A stretch of 12,775 nt of DNA from CAZQXD01 sp964597315 (lineage in GTDB: Bacteria > Pseudomonadota > Gammaproteobacteria > Competibacterales > Competibacteraceae). A program made the position numbers and the translations under genes. Shown here piece after piece: positions 1 to 6,409 of this stretch (position 1 is its first letter; each line of letters begins with the position of its first letter). The stretch lies in assembly GCA_964597315.1 (NCBI GenBank), contig CAZQXD010000093.1, positions 1 to 12,775 on the forward strand, in the 5' to 3' direction. The notes under the pieces are model-generated. The model did not search any database. It had not been told where the DNA came from and saw nothing but the letters and a program-made list of their open reading frames with translations.

Positions 1-11
1 CCGCTATCCCT

Positions 12-31
12 CCCCGCCCTGAAGGACGGGG
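12..31. repeat. Short GC-rich hairpin at window edge
   Basis: CCCCGCCC and GGACGGGG pair around a TGAA loop, giving a stem of seven pairs with one C/A mismatch. A second small inverted repeat (TCTC ... GAGA) follows at about 32-44. Hairpins of this look often lie at the ends of IS200/IS605-type elements or act as dispersed palindromic repeats. No transposase is visible because the window begins here, so the assignment is a guess. It could also be the terminator of a gene ending left of the window, although no T-run follows. Confidence 0.35.
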
Positions 32-118
32 TCTCTCGCGGAGAAACACGATGAAGAACGGATGCTTGCCAGGCACACGCGCCGGGTACTGGATAGCTGA
101 ATAATCGGAACCTGAACC

Positions 119-611
119 GTGAATACGACCGCGACCAATTGGCACACCCGCCCAGCCGCGCGGATACTGTCAGAACTCGCTAGCGACACCGACGGTCTGG
201 ACCAGGTCGAGGCCGAACGCCGACTGCGCCAGTATGGGCCAAACCAACTGCCGCCACCGCCGCGCCAAGGATCACCGCCGTGGGCGTCTGCCGTGATGCC
301 GACATCCGGGTCAAAATGATCACCGGCGACCACGCTGGGCGCCGGTGCTGAACCGCCACGGTCTCACCGGCAACCGCGTCGCCCTAGGAGCCATCGTACT
401 GGTAGTGCTGTTCCAGCTTGCCTTTACCTATCTCGGCATCATGGGGACGCTATTTGGCAGCGCCCCGGTAGCCGACACGGATTGGCTGCACATTGGACTA
501 GTCAGCGGCTCGGTGCTGGTGCTGGTGCTGGTGCTGGTGCTGGTGGAACTGGAGAAGCTAGCTATCCGGCGGTTCGGCGCCAAGGGCGTCAGAGTTACAA
601 ACTTCCGGTAG
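119..611 (+). pseudogene. Decayed P-type cation-transporting ATPase
   Basis: Three pieces of one P-type ATPase lie in order but in three different frames. At 119-260 there is a typical cation-ATPase N-terminal domain (NWHTRPAARILSEL, GLDQVEAERRLRQYGPNQLP). At about 271-340, in another frame, is the hinge motif VKMITGDHAG that normally lies near residue 600. At 345-611, in a third frame, is the usual C-terminal end with QLAFTYLGIMGTLFGSAPV and membrane segments ending in ELEKLAIRR. The phosphorylation motif DKTGT, the nucleotide-binding domain and most of the membrane domain are missing, so no working pump can be made. Intact relatives have about 900 residues; about 150 remain here. The start at GTG 119 has only a weak ribosome site (GGA near 107). 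The ancestral pump probably moved Ca2+, Mg2+ or another cation, and its presence fits the ion-channel genes downstream. Confidence 0.82.
515..544 (+). repeat. Hexanucleotide microsatellite (GCTGGT)x5
   Basis: Five exact tandem copies of GCTGGT, preceded by GGT. They lie in the C-terminal ATPase remnant and read Leu-Val-Leu-Val in its frame, within what should be a transmembrane helix. The pure repeat probably expanded by replication slippage after the gene lost function. Confidence 0.9.
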
Positions 612-735
612 AAATTTTCATTCCCTTGCCTTCCAGAAATCCAATTGAGTATCCACGCAACGGAATTTACTGGCATTTTCCATGATGGCTCGATTATTGC
701 TCGGCTGAAACGAAGCCAAGCCCGGGAGCTTAATC

Positions 736-2133
736 ATGAGAACGCTTCGCCCCGAATTGTTAAACCGGACCCTATCCCAAATCACTGCGTGGGCTGAGCA
801 AAAGCGATGGAATATGGGTTCAGTCCCCTTTCAAGTCCAAAACGCATGGCGTCACTCCGTGGGCAGTTATTGGTTTCTGCCCAGCATAATTTTGATTAGC
901 GTCGTATTGCTTTCCTTTCTCACTTTATCCATCGACGAACGACTCGGTGGACAATGGGCGACTCAACTGCGCGGAATCTATTCTCACGACCCTGCGGACG
1001 CCCGGGCGCTGCTGTCCACGGTAGCCGGGTCCATGATCACCGTAGCGGGCGTGGTGTTCTCCATTACCATTGTCGTGCTGACTTTGGCATCCAATCAATT
1101 TGGCCCTCGTTTAATACGAAACTTTATGCAAGACAAGGGCAACCAGGCTGTACTGGGTATTTTTACCGGAACATATTTGTACTGTTTGCTGATTTTGCGT
1201 CGGATTCAATCCTTGGAAGATATCAGCTTTGTACCTAGCGTATCACTGGCTTGCGCCATCCTGCTGGCGGTACTGAGCATCGCGGTACTAATCTACTTCA
1301 TCCATCATGTCACCGTATTCATGCAAGTGGAGCACGTCATCGATGAGGTGAGCCAGGAGCTATGCGGCACCGTCAATCGCTTGTTTCCCGAATCCAAGGA
1401 CCGCGACCTCCCGACCCCAGACTCCCTCATTCAACCCTCCAAGCCGGTCTGCAACATACCTGGCAGGGGCAGTGGCTACATCCAGAGCATTGACCAGGAC
1501 AGCTTGATCAAACTGGCAAAACAGCACAATGGCCTCATCGCCCTTGACTGCCGCCCTGGAGATTTCGTGATGGATGGCGCTACCCTGGGCAGTTTCGGAC
1601 CTTGCCAGAAGATCGATGAGACATTGGTCACCGAGATCAACGCTAGCATTGGATTGGGTTCCCGTCCGATTCCGGACCAGGACCCTGAGTTCGCGATTCG
1701 TCAATTAGTGGAGATTGCCGTTCGCGCCCTATCTCCTGGGATTAATGATCCATTTACGGCAATGACCTGTGTAGACCGTATCGCGGAGGGTCTTGGGGTG
1801 ATGTCCAAGCGCAGCCTGCCCTCGGCAAATCGCCAAGATGAATCGGGAACGATTCGGTTGATATTGCTACCCGTGACCTTTGCGGATTTAGTAGAAGCGG
1901 CTTATAACCAACTTCGTCATTACGCCTGCTCTAGCCTTACGGTATCCCTCCGAATGCTGGATAGCATCGCGATGATCGGCCCCTCGGTTCCACGCCGCGA
2001 AGACCGAATATGTCTACTCCAACAAGCGGAGTTGATCGCCGAACAATGCCTGGAAAATACCCGACAGGAGAAGGATCGACAGGATGTTCAGCGCAGTTTG
2101 GAGAGGGTTCAAGATGCCTTGAACATTAAATAA
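736..2133 (+). CDS. DUF2254 family predicted membrane protein
   Basis: This 465-residue protein has the signature features of the DUF2254 family, inner-membrane proteins of unknown function. Hydrophobic segments lie near residues 46-66, 93-117, 136-153 and 167-190. The second holds the family hallmark SMITVAGVVFSITIVVLTLA followed by SNQFGPRLIRNFMQDK. The second half is a soluble region with the other hallmark, SPGINDPFTAM (residues 333-343), followed by a short helical C-terminus. The ATG at 736 has a good ribosome site, GGGAG at 724-728, seven bases upstream. The next gene begins 27 bases after the stop in the same frame, and an MscS channel follows, so an operon is likely. The setting hints at a role in ion or membrane-tension homeostasis, but no biochemical activity can be read from the sequence. 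No convincing promoter was found in the 124 bases upstream. Confidence 0.93.
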   Translation: MRTLRPELLNRTLSQITAWAEQKRWNMGSVPFQVQNAWRHSVGSYWFLPSIILISVVLLSFLTLSIDERLGGQWATQLRGIYSHDPADARALLSTVAGSMITVAGVVFSITIVVLTLASNQFGPRLIRNFMQDKGNQAVLGIFTGTYLYCLLILRRIQSLEDISFVPSVSLACAILLAVLSIAVLIYFIHHVTVFMQVEHVIDEVSQELCGTVNRLFPESKDRDLPTPDSLIQPSKPVCNIPGRGSGYIQSIDQDSLIKLAKQHNGLIALDCRPGDFVMDGATLGSFGPCQKIDETLVTEINASIGLGSRPIPDQDPEFAIRQLVEIAVRALSPGINDPFTAMTCVDRIAEGLGVMSKRSLPSANRQDESGTIRLILLPVTFADLVEAAYNQLRHYACSSLTVSLRMLDSIAMIGPSVPRREDRICLLQQAELIAEQCLENTRQEKDRQDVQRSLERVQDALNIK

Positions 2134-2160
2134 AACAACACAGTTTTTGCTATTCCAGCC

Positions 2161-2601
2161 GTGGGGTTCGTTGTGTGGGTCGCTTTCGGGTTCGGCATAT
2201 TGCTAATTGTGATTACGGTTTTCATTAATTTCGAGGCTATGAACTTTATTTCGCGCCTGTTACCTCGCAACAAGCTACCCCCCCGGCCCTTACTAGTAGT
2301 TGTCATGTTGGGCGTTATTCTTGCGCATGTTTTGGAGATTCTGGTATTTACAATAGGGTATTTTTTGTTGGCCGAACGGTTCGGTCTGGGCGGCTTCAGT
2401 CAAGAATTCGAACCGGGCTTCATGAATTTTTTCTATTTCAGCGCGGTCTGCTTCACCACCGTGGGAATGAGCAACTTTTATCCCACTGGCGGACTAAAAA
2501 TCATTTCGGCCTTAGAGGCTCTCAACGGCTTTGTCCTGATCACTTGGTCCGCCTCCTTTGGTTATTCCGCCCTGGGCAAATTCTGGGACCGGGAAAAGTA
2601 A
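2161..2601 (+). CDS. Small potassium-channel-like membrane protein (Ion_trans_2 type)
   Basis: A 146-residue hydrophobic protein with membrane segments at about 2-22, 43-70 and 112-137 and a re-entrant pore loop between the last two. The loop reads FYFSAVCFTTVGMSNF (residues 91-106), which aligns with the pore helix and TVGYG selectivity filter of two-TM potassium channels. Here the filter is TTVGMSN instead of TTVGYGD, so both the second glycine and the aspartate are lost and K+ selectivity is doubtful. There is no RCK/TrkA-N regulatory domain. The start is uncertain: GTG at 2161 or 2173 are the only usual starts after the preceding stop at 2131-2133, and neither has a clear Shine-Dalgarno site. 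Translation may be coupled to the DUF2254 gene. The MscS gene follows after 16 bases. It is probably a cation channel or a non-conducting relative. Confidence 0.78.
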   Translation: MGFVVWVAFGFGILLIVITVFINFEAMNFISRLLPRNKLPPRPLLVVVMLGVILAHVLEILVFTIGYFLLAERFGLGGFSQEFEPGFMNFFYFSAVCFTTVGMSNFYPTGGLKIISALEALNGFVLITWSASFGYSALGKFWDREK

Positions 2602-2617
2602 ACGCGAGGACACAAAA

Positions 2618-3649
2618 ATGGCGGAAAAAAATGCAATTACCCCATCGGCACAACAGGATGTGCCCCAGCAAATCGATTTCGACCCCGGCATGGCTCTGGA
2701 GCGTCTAGATAGCTGGATCGATGGCGCTGTTCGCCTGCTGCCCAATATCATCTCGGCCATTGTGCTGCTGGTGGTATTTTATCTATTGGGAATACTGATA
2801 CGTTGGTTTATTGAAAAGAGCGCGGCTCGGCGAGAACGGCAAAATCTTGGGCAAGTGCTTGGCGGCCTGGTGAAGTGGGCTATCATTTTGCTGGGTTTTC
2901 TACTGGCCGCGACGATTGTCCTGCCCACCCTAAAGCCGGGCGACCTGCTGGCTGGCCTGGGCGTGAGTTCCGTCGCCATCGGGTTCGCCTTCAAGGATAT
3001 CTTGCAGAACTGGCTTGCGGGTTTACTCATACTGTTGCGCCAGCCTTTCGAGATCAAGGATCAGATTGAGATCAATGGCCATGAGGGAACCGTCGAACGG
3101 ATCGAAACCCGGGCAACCATCATCAGAACCTATGATGGACAGCGGGTGGTCATACCCAATAGCGACATTTACACCAACGCGGTGCTTGTGAAAACCGCTC
3201 ATGATGTTCGACGCAGCCAGTATGATGTGGGCATCGGCTATGGGGATAACATCGAACAAGCCTGCGCCATTATCCGGGAGGCCGTCGCCGCCGTGGCGGG
3301 CGTCAAAAGCGACCCGGCCCCCGAGGCATTGCCTTGGGACTTGGCCGCGAGTTGGGTCACCATCCGCGCCCGTTGGTGGACGGACAGTCGCAGAGCCGAT
3401 GTGGTCCACGTCCGCGCCAGGGTCATCCAGGCGATCAAGCAGGCGCTGGACGATGCCCACATAGATATGCCCTACGACACCAAGGTGCATTTGTTTCATG
3501 ACCAGACCGAAACCAGCGACGGGGATCGGGGCGCTCAACGGGAAGGTTGGCCGGCGCCCGACCACGGCTCGACGCAACCTCGCTGGAAAGCCCAGGCGGA
3601 GCAGCGACACGCCGCCCACGGGCAAGTTGAACCCGCTTCCCCTCAGTGA
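2618..3649 (+). CDS. MscS family small-conductance mechanosensitive channel
   Basis: The protein (343 residues) is an inner-membrane channel that opens under membrane tension to release solutes during hypo-osmotic shock. TM1 spans about 41-65 and TM2 about 84-105. The pore-lining TM3 region is at 112-140 (AGLGVSSVAIGFAFKDILQN), with the small-residue packing typical of MscS. The beta domain follows (LRQPFEIKDQIEINGHEGTV, then VVIPNSDIYTNAVLV at 177-191), then an alpha/beta domain ending in HIDMPYDTKVHLFHDQTE. I chose ATG 2618 because GAGGA at 2606-2610 precedes it by seven bases and the N-terminus then matches the family; an upstream extension to 2558 would overlap the previous gene. The last 49 codons are duplicated at 6515-6661. 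It is the third gene of an ion-homeostasis cluster. Confidence 0.95.
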   Translation: MAEKNAITPSAQQDVPQQIDFDPGMALERLDSWIDGAVRLLPNIISAIVLLVVFYLLGILIRWFIEKSAARRERQNLGQVLGGLVKWAIILLGFLLAATIVLPTLKPGDLLAGLGVSSVAIGFAFKDILQNWLAGLLILLRQPFEIKDQIEINGHEGTVERIETRATIIRTYDGQRVVIPNSDIYTNAVLVKTAHDVRRSQYDVGIGYGDNIEQACAIIREAVAAVAGVKSDPAPEALPWDLAASWVTIRARWWTDSRRADVVHVRARVIQAIKQALDDAHIDMPYDTKVHLFHDQTETSDGDRGAQREGWPAPDHGSTQPRWKAQAEQRHAAHGQVEPASPQ

Positions 3650-3650
3650 G
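3503..3650 (+). repeat. 148-bp direct repeat, left copy (3' end of mscS)
   Basis: This stretch, from the QTETSDGDRG codons to just past the mscS stop, recurs at 6515-6662 in the same orientation. By eye there are six mismatches and no gaps, about 96% identity. Similarity stops a base or so after the TGA. Outside this block the two mscS copies are far more diverged, which suggests gene conversion or a recent recombination between paralogues. Confidence 0.92.
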
Positions 3651-3870
3651 TCGCGAGGAATTGCCGCTGGGTGTGCTGGATGCCCGGATGTGGGCCTGCG
3701 ATACCCAGAACCATGGCCAAGCCAGAGGTCGGGCGCCGATCCACGCCGTGACGGCCCGCGCCCAACACCTGGGTCAGCCCTAGCCTTTTTTCATTGAGGG
3801 TGCAAAACGCCTGACACAGTGGCGGCTTTGGAGCAAGCAACGAGCCGAGCAGCCGTCCATTTGCCGTCAC
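3651..3870. other. GC-rich intergenic stretch with no recognised gene
   Basis: Between the mscS stop and the vapBC promoter no reading frame with recognisable similarity was found. A minus-strand open frame (3643-3870) shows no domain I know and no ribosome site. One 6-bp inverted repeat (GGGCGC at 3731-3736, GCGCCC at 3758-3763) and a T-run at about 3785-3790 are present, but they do not form a good terminator. Base composition still matches the left flank, so the AT-rich accessory DNA starts only near 3,860-3,890. Confidence 0.5.
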
Positions 3871-3899
3871 TTGTCATGATTGGCTGATTGGCCCATAAT
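3871..3899 (+). promoter_or_regulatory. Sigma70-type promoter of vapBC
   Basis: TTGTCA at 3871-3876 (one mismatch to TTGACA), a 17-base spacer, and CATAAT at 3894-3899 (one mismatch to TATAAT). The expected transcription start, near 3906, falls inside the palindromic operator and about 30 bases before the vapB ATG. Spacing and location make this a convincing promoter on sequence alone. Confidence 0.75.
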
Positions 3900-3928
3900 G
3901 TGTACATTAATGTACTTTAATACACATT
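3897..3928. promoter_or_regulatory. Palindromic operator, probable VapB/VapBC binding site
   Basis: Two nested dyads overlap the promoter -10 and start site: a perfect 14-bp palindrome GTACATTAATGTAC (3902-3915), and outer arms AATGTGTA (3897-3904) and TACACATT (3921-3928). Ribbon-helix-helix antitoxins bind such repeats and repress their own operon, more strongly with toxin bound. Autoregulation here is inferred from position and symmetry. Confidence 0.7.
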
Positions 3929-3936
3929 GGTGAAAT

Positions 3937-4131
3937 ATGAGAACCAACATTGTAATTGATGACCAATTGATGGCCGACGCGCTTAAAGCTACCGGTTTGC
4001 ACACCAAGAAAGAGGTGGTTGAAGAGGGGCTTAAAACCTTGATAAAACTGCGGAAGCAGGCCGAAATTAGAAATTTGAGAGGCCAACTCAAATGGGAAGG
4101 TCATTTGGACGACATGAGAACAGATAAGTGA
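3937..4131 (+). CDS. vapB: VapB-type antitoxin (ribbon-helix-helix)
   Basis: A 64-residue protein beginning MRTNIVIDDQLMADALKATG, then HTKKEVVEEGLKTLI. This is the short beta strand plus two helices of the VapB antitoxin family (type II, often annotated DUF2191-like), which binds DNA as a ribbon-helix-helix dimer. The C-terminal tail (about 45-64, with a KWEGHLDDMR segment) should wrap the toxin and block its active site. The ribosome site is weak: GGTGA at 3929-3933, only three bases before the ATG. Its stop overlaps the toxin start by four bases (GTGA), the usual coupling in toxin-antitoxin operons. The promoter and palindromic operator directly upstream fit autoregulation. Confidence 0.92.
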   Translation: MRTNIVIDDQLMADALKATGLHTKKEVVEEGLKTLIKLRKQAEIRNLRGQLKWEGHLDDMRTDK

Positions 4132-4529
4132 TTGTAGTTGATACAAGCGTTTGGATTGACTACTTCAATGGCCAAGATACACCAGAAACTGAAATCCTGG
4201 ACTCTTCTCTGGGCAATAGCCCTGTCGCTGTCGGAGACTTGATAGTACTCGAGATTTTACAAGGATTCCGCTCGGACAAAGATTACAGGACGGCCAAAAA
4301 TTACTTAGCTTCGCTTCACCAATACAACATGCTCTCCCCAGATTTGGCTATTAAGGGGGCCGATAATTACCGCAAACTCAGGAAGAAGGGGATCACTATT
4401 AGAAAGACCGCGGATATGATAATCGCTACCTTTTGTATTGAGCATCAACTTCCCCTTCTATTCTCCGATAGGGACTTTATTCCTTTTACCTTATACCTGA
4501 AGCTACGCTCGGTGTCTGAAAAATCATAA
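4128..4529 (+). CDS. vapC: VapC-type PIN-domain ribonuclease toxin
   Basis: A PIN-domain endoribonuclease of 133 residues, a usual VapC length. VapC toxins stop translation by cutting tRNA or rRNA when the antitoxin is degraded; the actual target here is unknown. The four metal-binding acidic residues are all visible: D5 in VVDTSVWID, E42 in LIVLEILQG, D96 in RKTADMIIA, and D114/D116 in LLFSDRDFIPF. The start is GTG 4128, overlapping the vapB stop by four bases. The stop codon TAA (4527-4529) lies inside the CATAAC end of the attC-like site, so the coding sequence ends exactly at the cassette junction. The toxin looks intact. Confidence 0.94.
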   Translation: MIVVDTSVWIDYFNGQDTPETEILDSSLGNSPVAVGDLIVLEILQGFRSDKDYRTAKNYLASLHQYNMLSPDLAIKGADNYRKLRKKGITIRKTADMIIATFCIEHQLPLLFSDRDFIPFTLYLKLRSVSEKS

Positions 4530-4595
4530 CGCCGCGCTCACCGGCAAATTTAGAGCGCAGCGGAAAATTTGCCCGAGTGAAGCGCCTTGTTATGC
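4524..4595 (-). other. attC-like integron recombination site
   Basis: Read on the minus strand this 72-bp element starts GCATAACAAGGCGCTTCAC and ends GTGAGCGCGGCGTTATGA. That is the layout of an integron attC site: an RYYYAAC-like core, imperfect inverted arms with extra unpaired bases, and a GTTRRRY-like core. The arms share a GGGC/GCC-AAATTT inner stem around an AGAGCGCAGCGG loop. The methylase stop codon (TAA, complement of 4590-4592) is part of the outer core, as is common in gene cassettes. Both cores deviate slightly from consensus (GCATAAC, GTTATGA). There is no T-run, so a simple terminator explains it less well. Orientation (cassette on minus) is judged from the AACAAGGCGC and GCGGCGTTA ends. 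Confidence 0.8.
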
Positions 4596-5504
4596 GCTTT
4601 TGTAATGAAGTTTTGGCTCAAGCAGTGTGAGCTGCTCTTGTTTTGGAGCTTCTGGGTATTCATATAGGTTTGTATCAATTGTTGTAACTATCGCCTCAAT
4701 CATTGGATTCCTATTTTTCTCGCTACCACCAACATGATAAAAGTGCTCTCTTGTGAGAATATTGAACTTATTCCAATGAGATTCTATATATTCATTTTTT
4801 CGATAATCATTGTGATGCCAGGTCGAAAGAATAAAGTCACAATGCGCATTTTTTAGAGCGTTAAATAGTTCAATTTCATGGAACTCGTCCCAAGAGTTAA
4901 AGTAATCAACGTGCCGATCAATGTAAGGAGGATCACAATAAACAATATCTCCAGATTTCGCTTCTGAAATTGTCTTATCAAAAGGTTGGCACTTAAACTC
5001 AAAATCTTTGGCAGATATCAACTTGTTGACATTTGAAACCTGATTTACGATTTTCGTGACATAGGCTTGAGCAAAACGATTTGGCTTTTTGCAGAACGGT
5101 ATATTAAATCCACCTTTTTGGTTGAAGCGAATCATTCCGTTAAAGCCTGAACGATTTACAAATAAGAAGTCTAACGGGTTGTGTTTCTCATTAAATCGCT
5201 CTCTAACGCTGTAATAGTGTTCATCGCCTTTCTCTAGGAGCAAAGCACCTTCTCTAACCAGATAACTTCGAACTATCTCTGGAGTTATTTCTCCCGATTT
5301 AATAGATGAGTAAAAGTTAATGAGATGAGGGTTCGTGTCACACATTAGGGCCTTTTCAGGCACCACATTAAAAGCAACCACCCCTGTTCCCATGAATGGT
5401 TCAATCCATCGGCCATTGAACTCCTTTGGCACTAAGCTGTTTATCCAAGGAACCAATTTAGTTTTAATGCCTTGTGATTTAATAGGTGGTACTGAAACTT
5501 TCAT
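4590..5504 (-). CDS. EcoRV-like DNA adenine-N6 methyltransferase (D12 class, predicted GATATC)
   Basis: A 304-residue modification methylase that should methylate adenine in the site cut by its partner and protect host DNA. Motif X is VPPIKSQGIKTKLVPWI near the N-terminus, motif I is EPFMGTGVVAFN (35-46), and the catalytic DPPY is at 191-194 (DIVYCDPPYIDRHVDYF). NRSGFNGMIRFN and GGFNIPFCKKPNRFAQAY are target-recognition region landmarks. The order X-I-TRD-IV is the alpha class of D12/Dam-like enzymes. The protein appears closely alike to M.EcoRV from memory, with similar length. ATG 5504 overlaps the endonuclease stop as TAATG, and AAGG lies seven bases upstream, so translation is probably coupled. 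The stop codon lies in the attC core. All key motifs are present. Confidence 0.95.
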   Translation of the reverse strand: MKVSVPPIKSQGIKTKLVPWINSLVPKEFNGRWIEPFMGTGVVAFNVVPEKALMCDTNPHLINFYSSIKSGEITPEIVRSYLVREGALLLEKGDEHYYSVRERFNEKHNPLDFLFVNRSGFNGMIRFNQKGGFNIPFCKKPNRFAQAYVTKIVNQVSNVNKLISAKDFEFKCQPFDKTISEAKSGDIVYCDPPYIDRHVDYFNSWDEFHEIELFNALKNAHCDFILSTWHHNDYRKNEYIESHWNKFNILTREHFYHVGGSEKNRNPMIEAIVTTIDTNLYEYPEAPKQEQLTLLEPKLHYKSA

Positions 5505-6346
5505 TACTTCGCCTTTTTAGGAGTACCATTGTGTTTTGGCACGATTAAAGACGTGTCGCCTTTTTTGTATTTTACAAAATCCTTAAGATTCGTGATTTTC
5601 TTAGTTCCGTTTTTTCCATCAGGAATAGTGATCTTTTTGTAATTCATCCAGTAATCGTCAAACCACTCTTCTCCAAGCTTCGAAAACATGCCTTTGCCTT
5701 CGATAATATCAGCAATATTATTGATGCTGCCGATATTTGCTGTATTCCCGCTGCCGCTTTTGTCGCTGGCTATTTTCCACTTTTCTGCCACGAAAAACTG
5801 AAAATTCCTGACCATCGATGTAATGGATGTTAACGAATTCAAATCATATATTTTGGTCTCATCTATATCTCTCGAATCCACTCTGTCATATATAATTCCT
5901 AAACAGTAATGCCCAGAATATGTACCATATGGGAACTGGATGTTTTTTGTACTGGTTCGATCTTCGAAATATTTCCCATGTGAACCCAATGTAAAACCAT
6001 TGCATAAATGAGGCTTTTTGGGCTGACGATACGTAGTCTTAAAATCGACGGCAAAGCGCACAGAATCATCGTCATTGTCAACGAATGATATGTCTGGATA
6101 GTAGTTTTGATGATCGGCAAGAACTATTTTGTAACCATGCTTTTCCGAAAGCTCTAGTAGCTTTGGAAAAATGTGTATTTCAAGTATTTTTGAAATGATT
6201 TTAGTATCAGAGGAGATGGTATAAACATTCTTGTAAATATCTATAAACCCTTTAATCGTCCATTGACCATTTTCACTGCTTATGTAGCCTTGCAAGGTGG
6301 TTACAAATTCTTTGAGCGCTGTTTCAAATTCAGACTTCTTACTCAC
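5504..6346 (-). CDS. EcoRV-like type II restriction endonuclease (predicted GATATC)
   Basis: A 280-residue homologue of EcoRV (245 residues). The catalytic site is intact: D85 in QNYYPDISF, D101 and K103 in AVDFKTTY, plus E56. These match EcoRV D74, D90, K92 and E45 with a constant offset of 11. The recognition loop GSGNTANIGS (198-207) matches EcoRV GSGNTTNIGS, with Ala for Thr187. The Q-loop reads HQN instead of QQN. EGKGMF and DDYWMNYKK continue the similarity. These comparisons are from memory of EcoRV. The start is GTG 6346, with AGGA at 6355-6358 eight bases upstream. The extra residues are mainly at the N-terminus and in a basic C-terminal tail (ending GTPKKAK). The gene lies upstream of and overlaps its methylase in one operon. 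The predicted blunt GATATC cleavage is inference. Confidence 0.95.
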   Translation of the reverse strand: MSKKSEFETALKEFVTTLQGYISSENGQWTIKGFIDIYKNVYTISSDTKIISKILEIHIFPKLLELSEKHGYKIVLADHQNYYPDISFVDNDDDSVRFAVDFKTTYRQPKKPHLCNGFTLGSHGKYFEDRTSTKNIQFPYGTYSGHYCLGIIYDRVDSRDIDETKIYDLNSLTSITSMVRNFQFFVAEKWKIASDKSGSGNTANIGSINNIADIIEGKGMFSKLGEEWFDDYWMNYKKITIPDGKNGTKKITNLKDFVKYKKGDTSLIVPKHNGTPKKAK

Positions 6347-6409
6347 GCAACAATTCCTAAAGTTAAATTTTTGATCATTTTACAGTACTTTGGTCGTTTA
6401 CTGGATGGC

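Noticed and set aside
3023..3625. Minus-strand open frame of 200 codons under mscS
   Set aside because: Complete overlap with the clear MscS coding sequence and no domain.
3643..3870. Minus-strand open frame of 75 codons between mscS and vapBC
   Set aside because: No recognised family and no ribosome site, and it runs up to the vapBC promoter. I could not support it as a gene.
4530..4590. Bidirectional rho-independent terminator between vapC and the methylase
   Set aside because: The hairpin arms are imperfect with unpaired bases, there is no T-run on either side, and the ends carry integron core sequences, so attC is the better reading.
6347..6409. Promoter for the endonuclease operon
   Set aside because: A TAAAAT hexamer is present on the minus strand, but no acceptable -35 lies at a suitable distance, so I do not annotate it.
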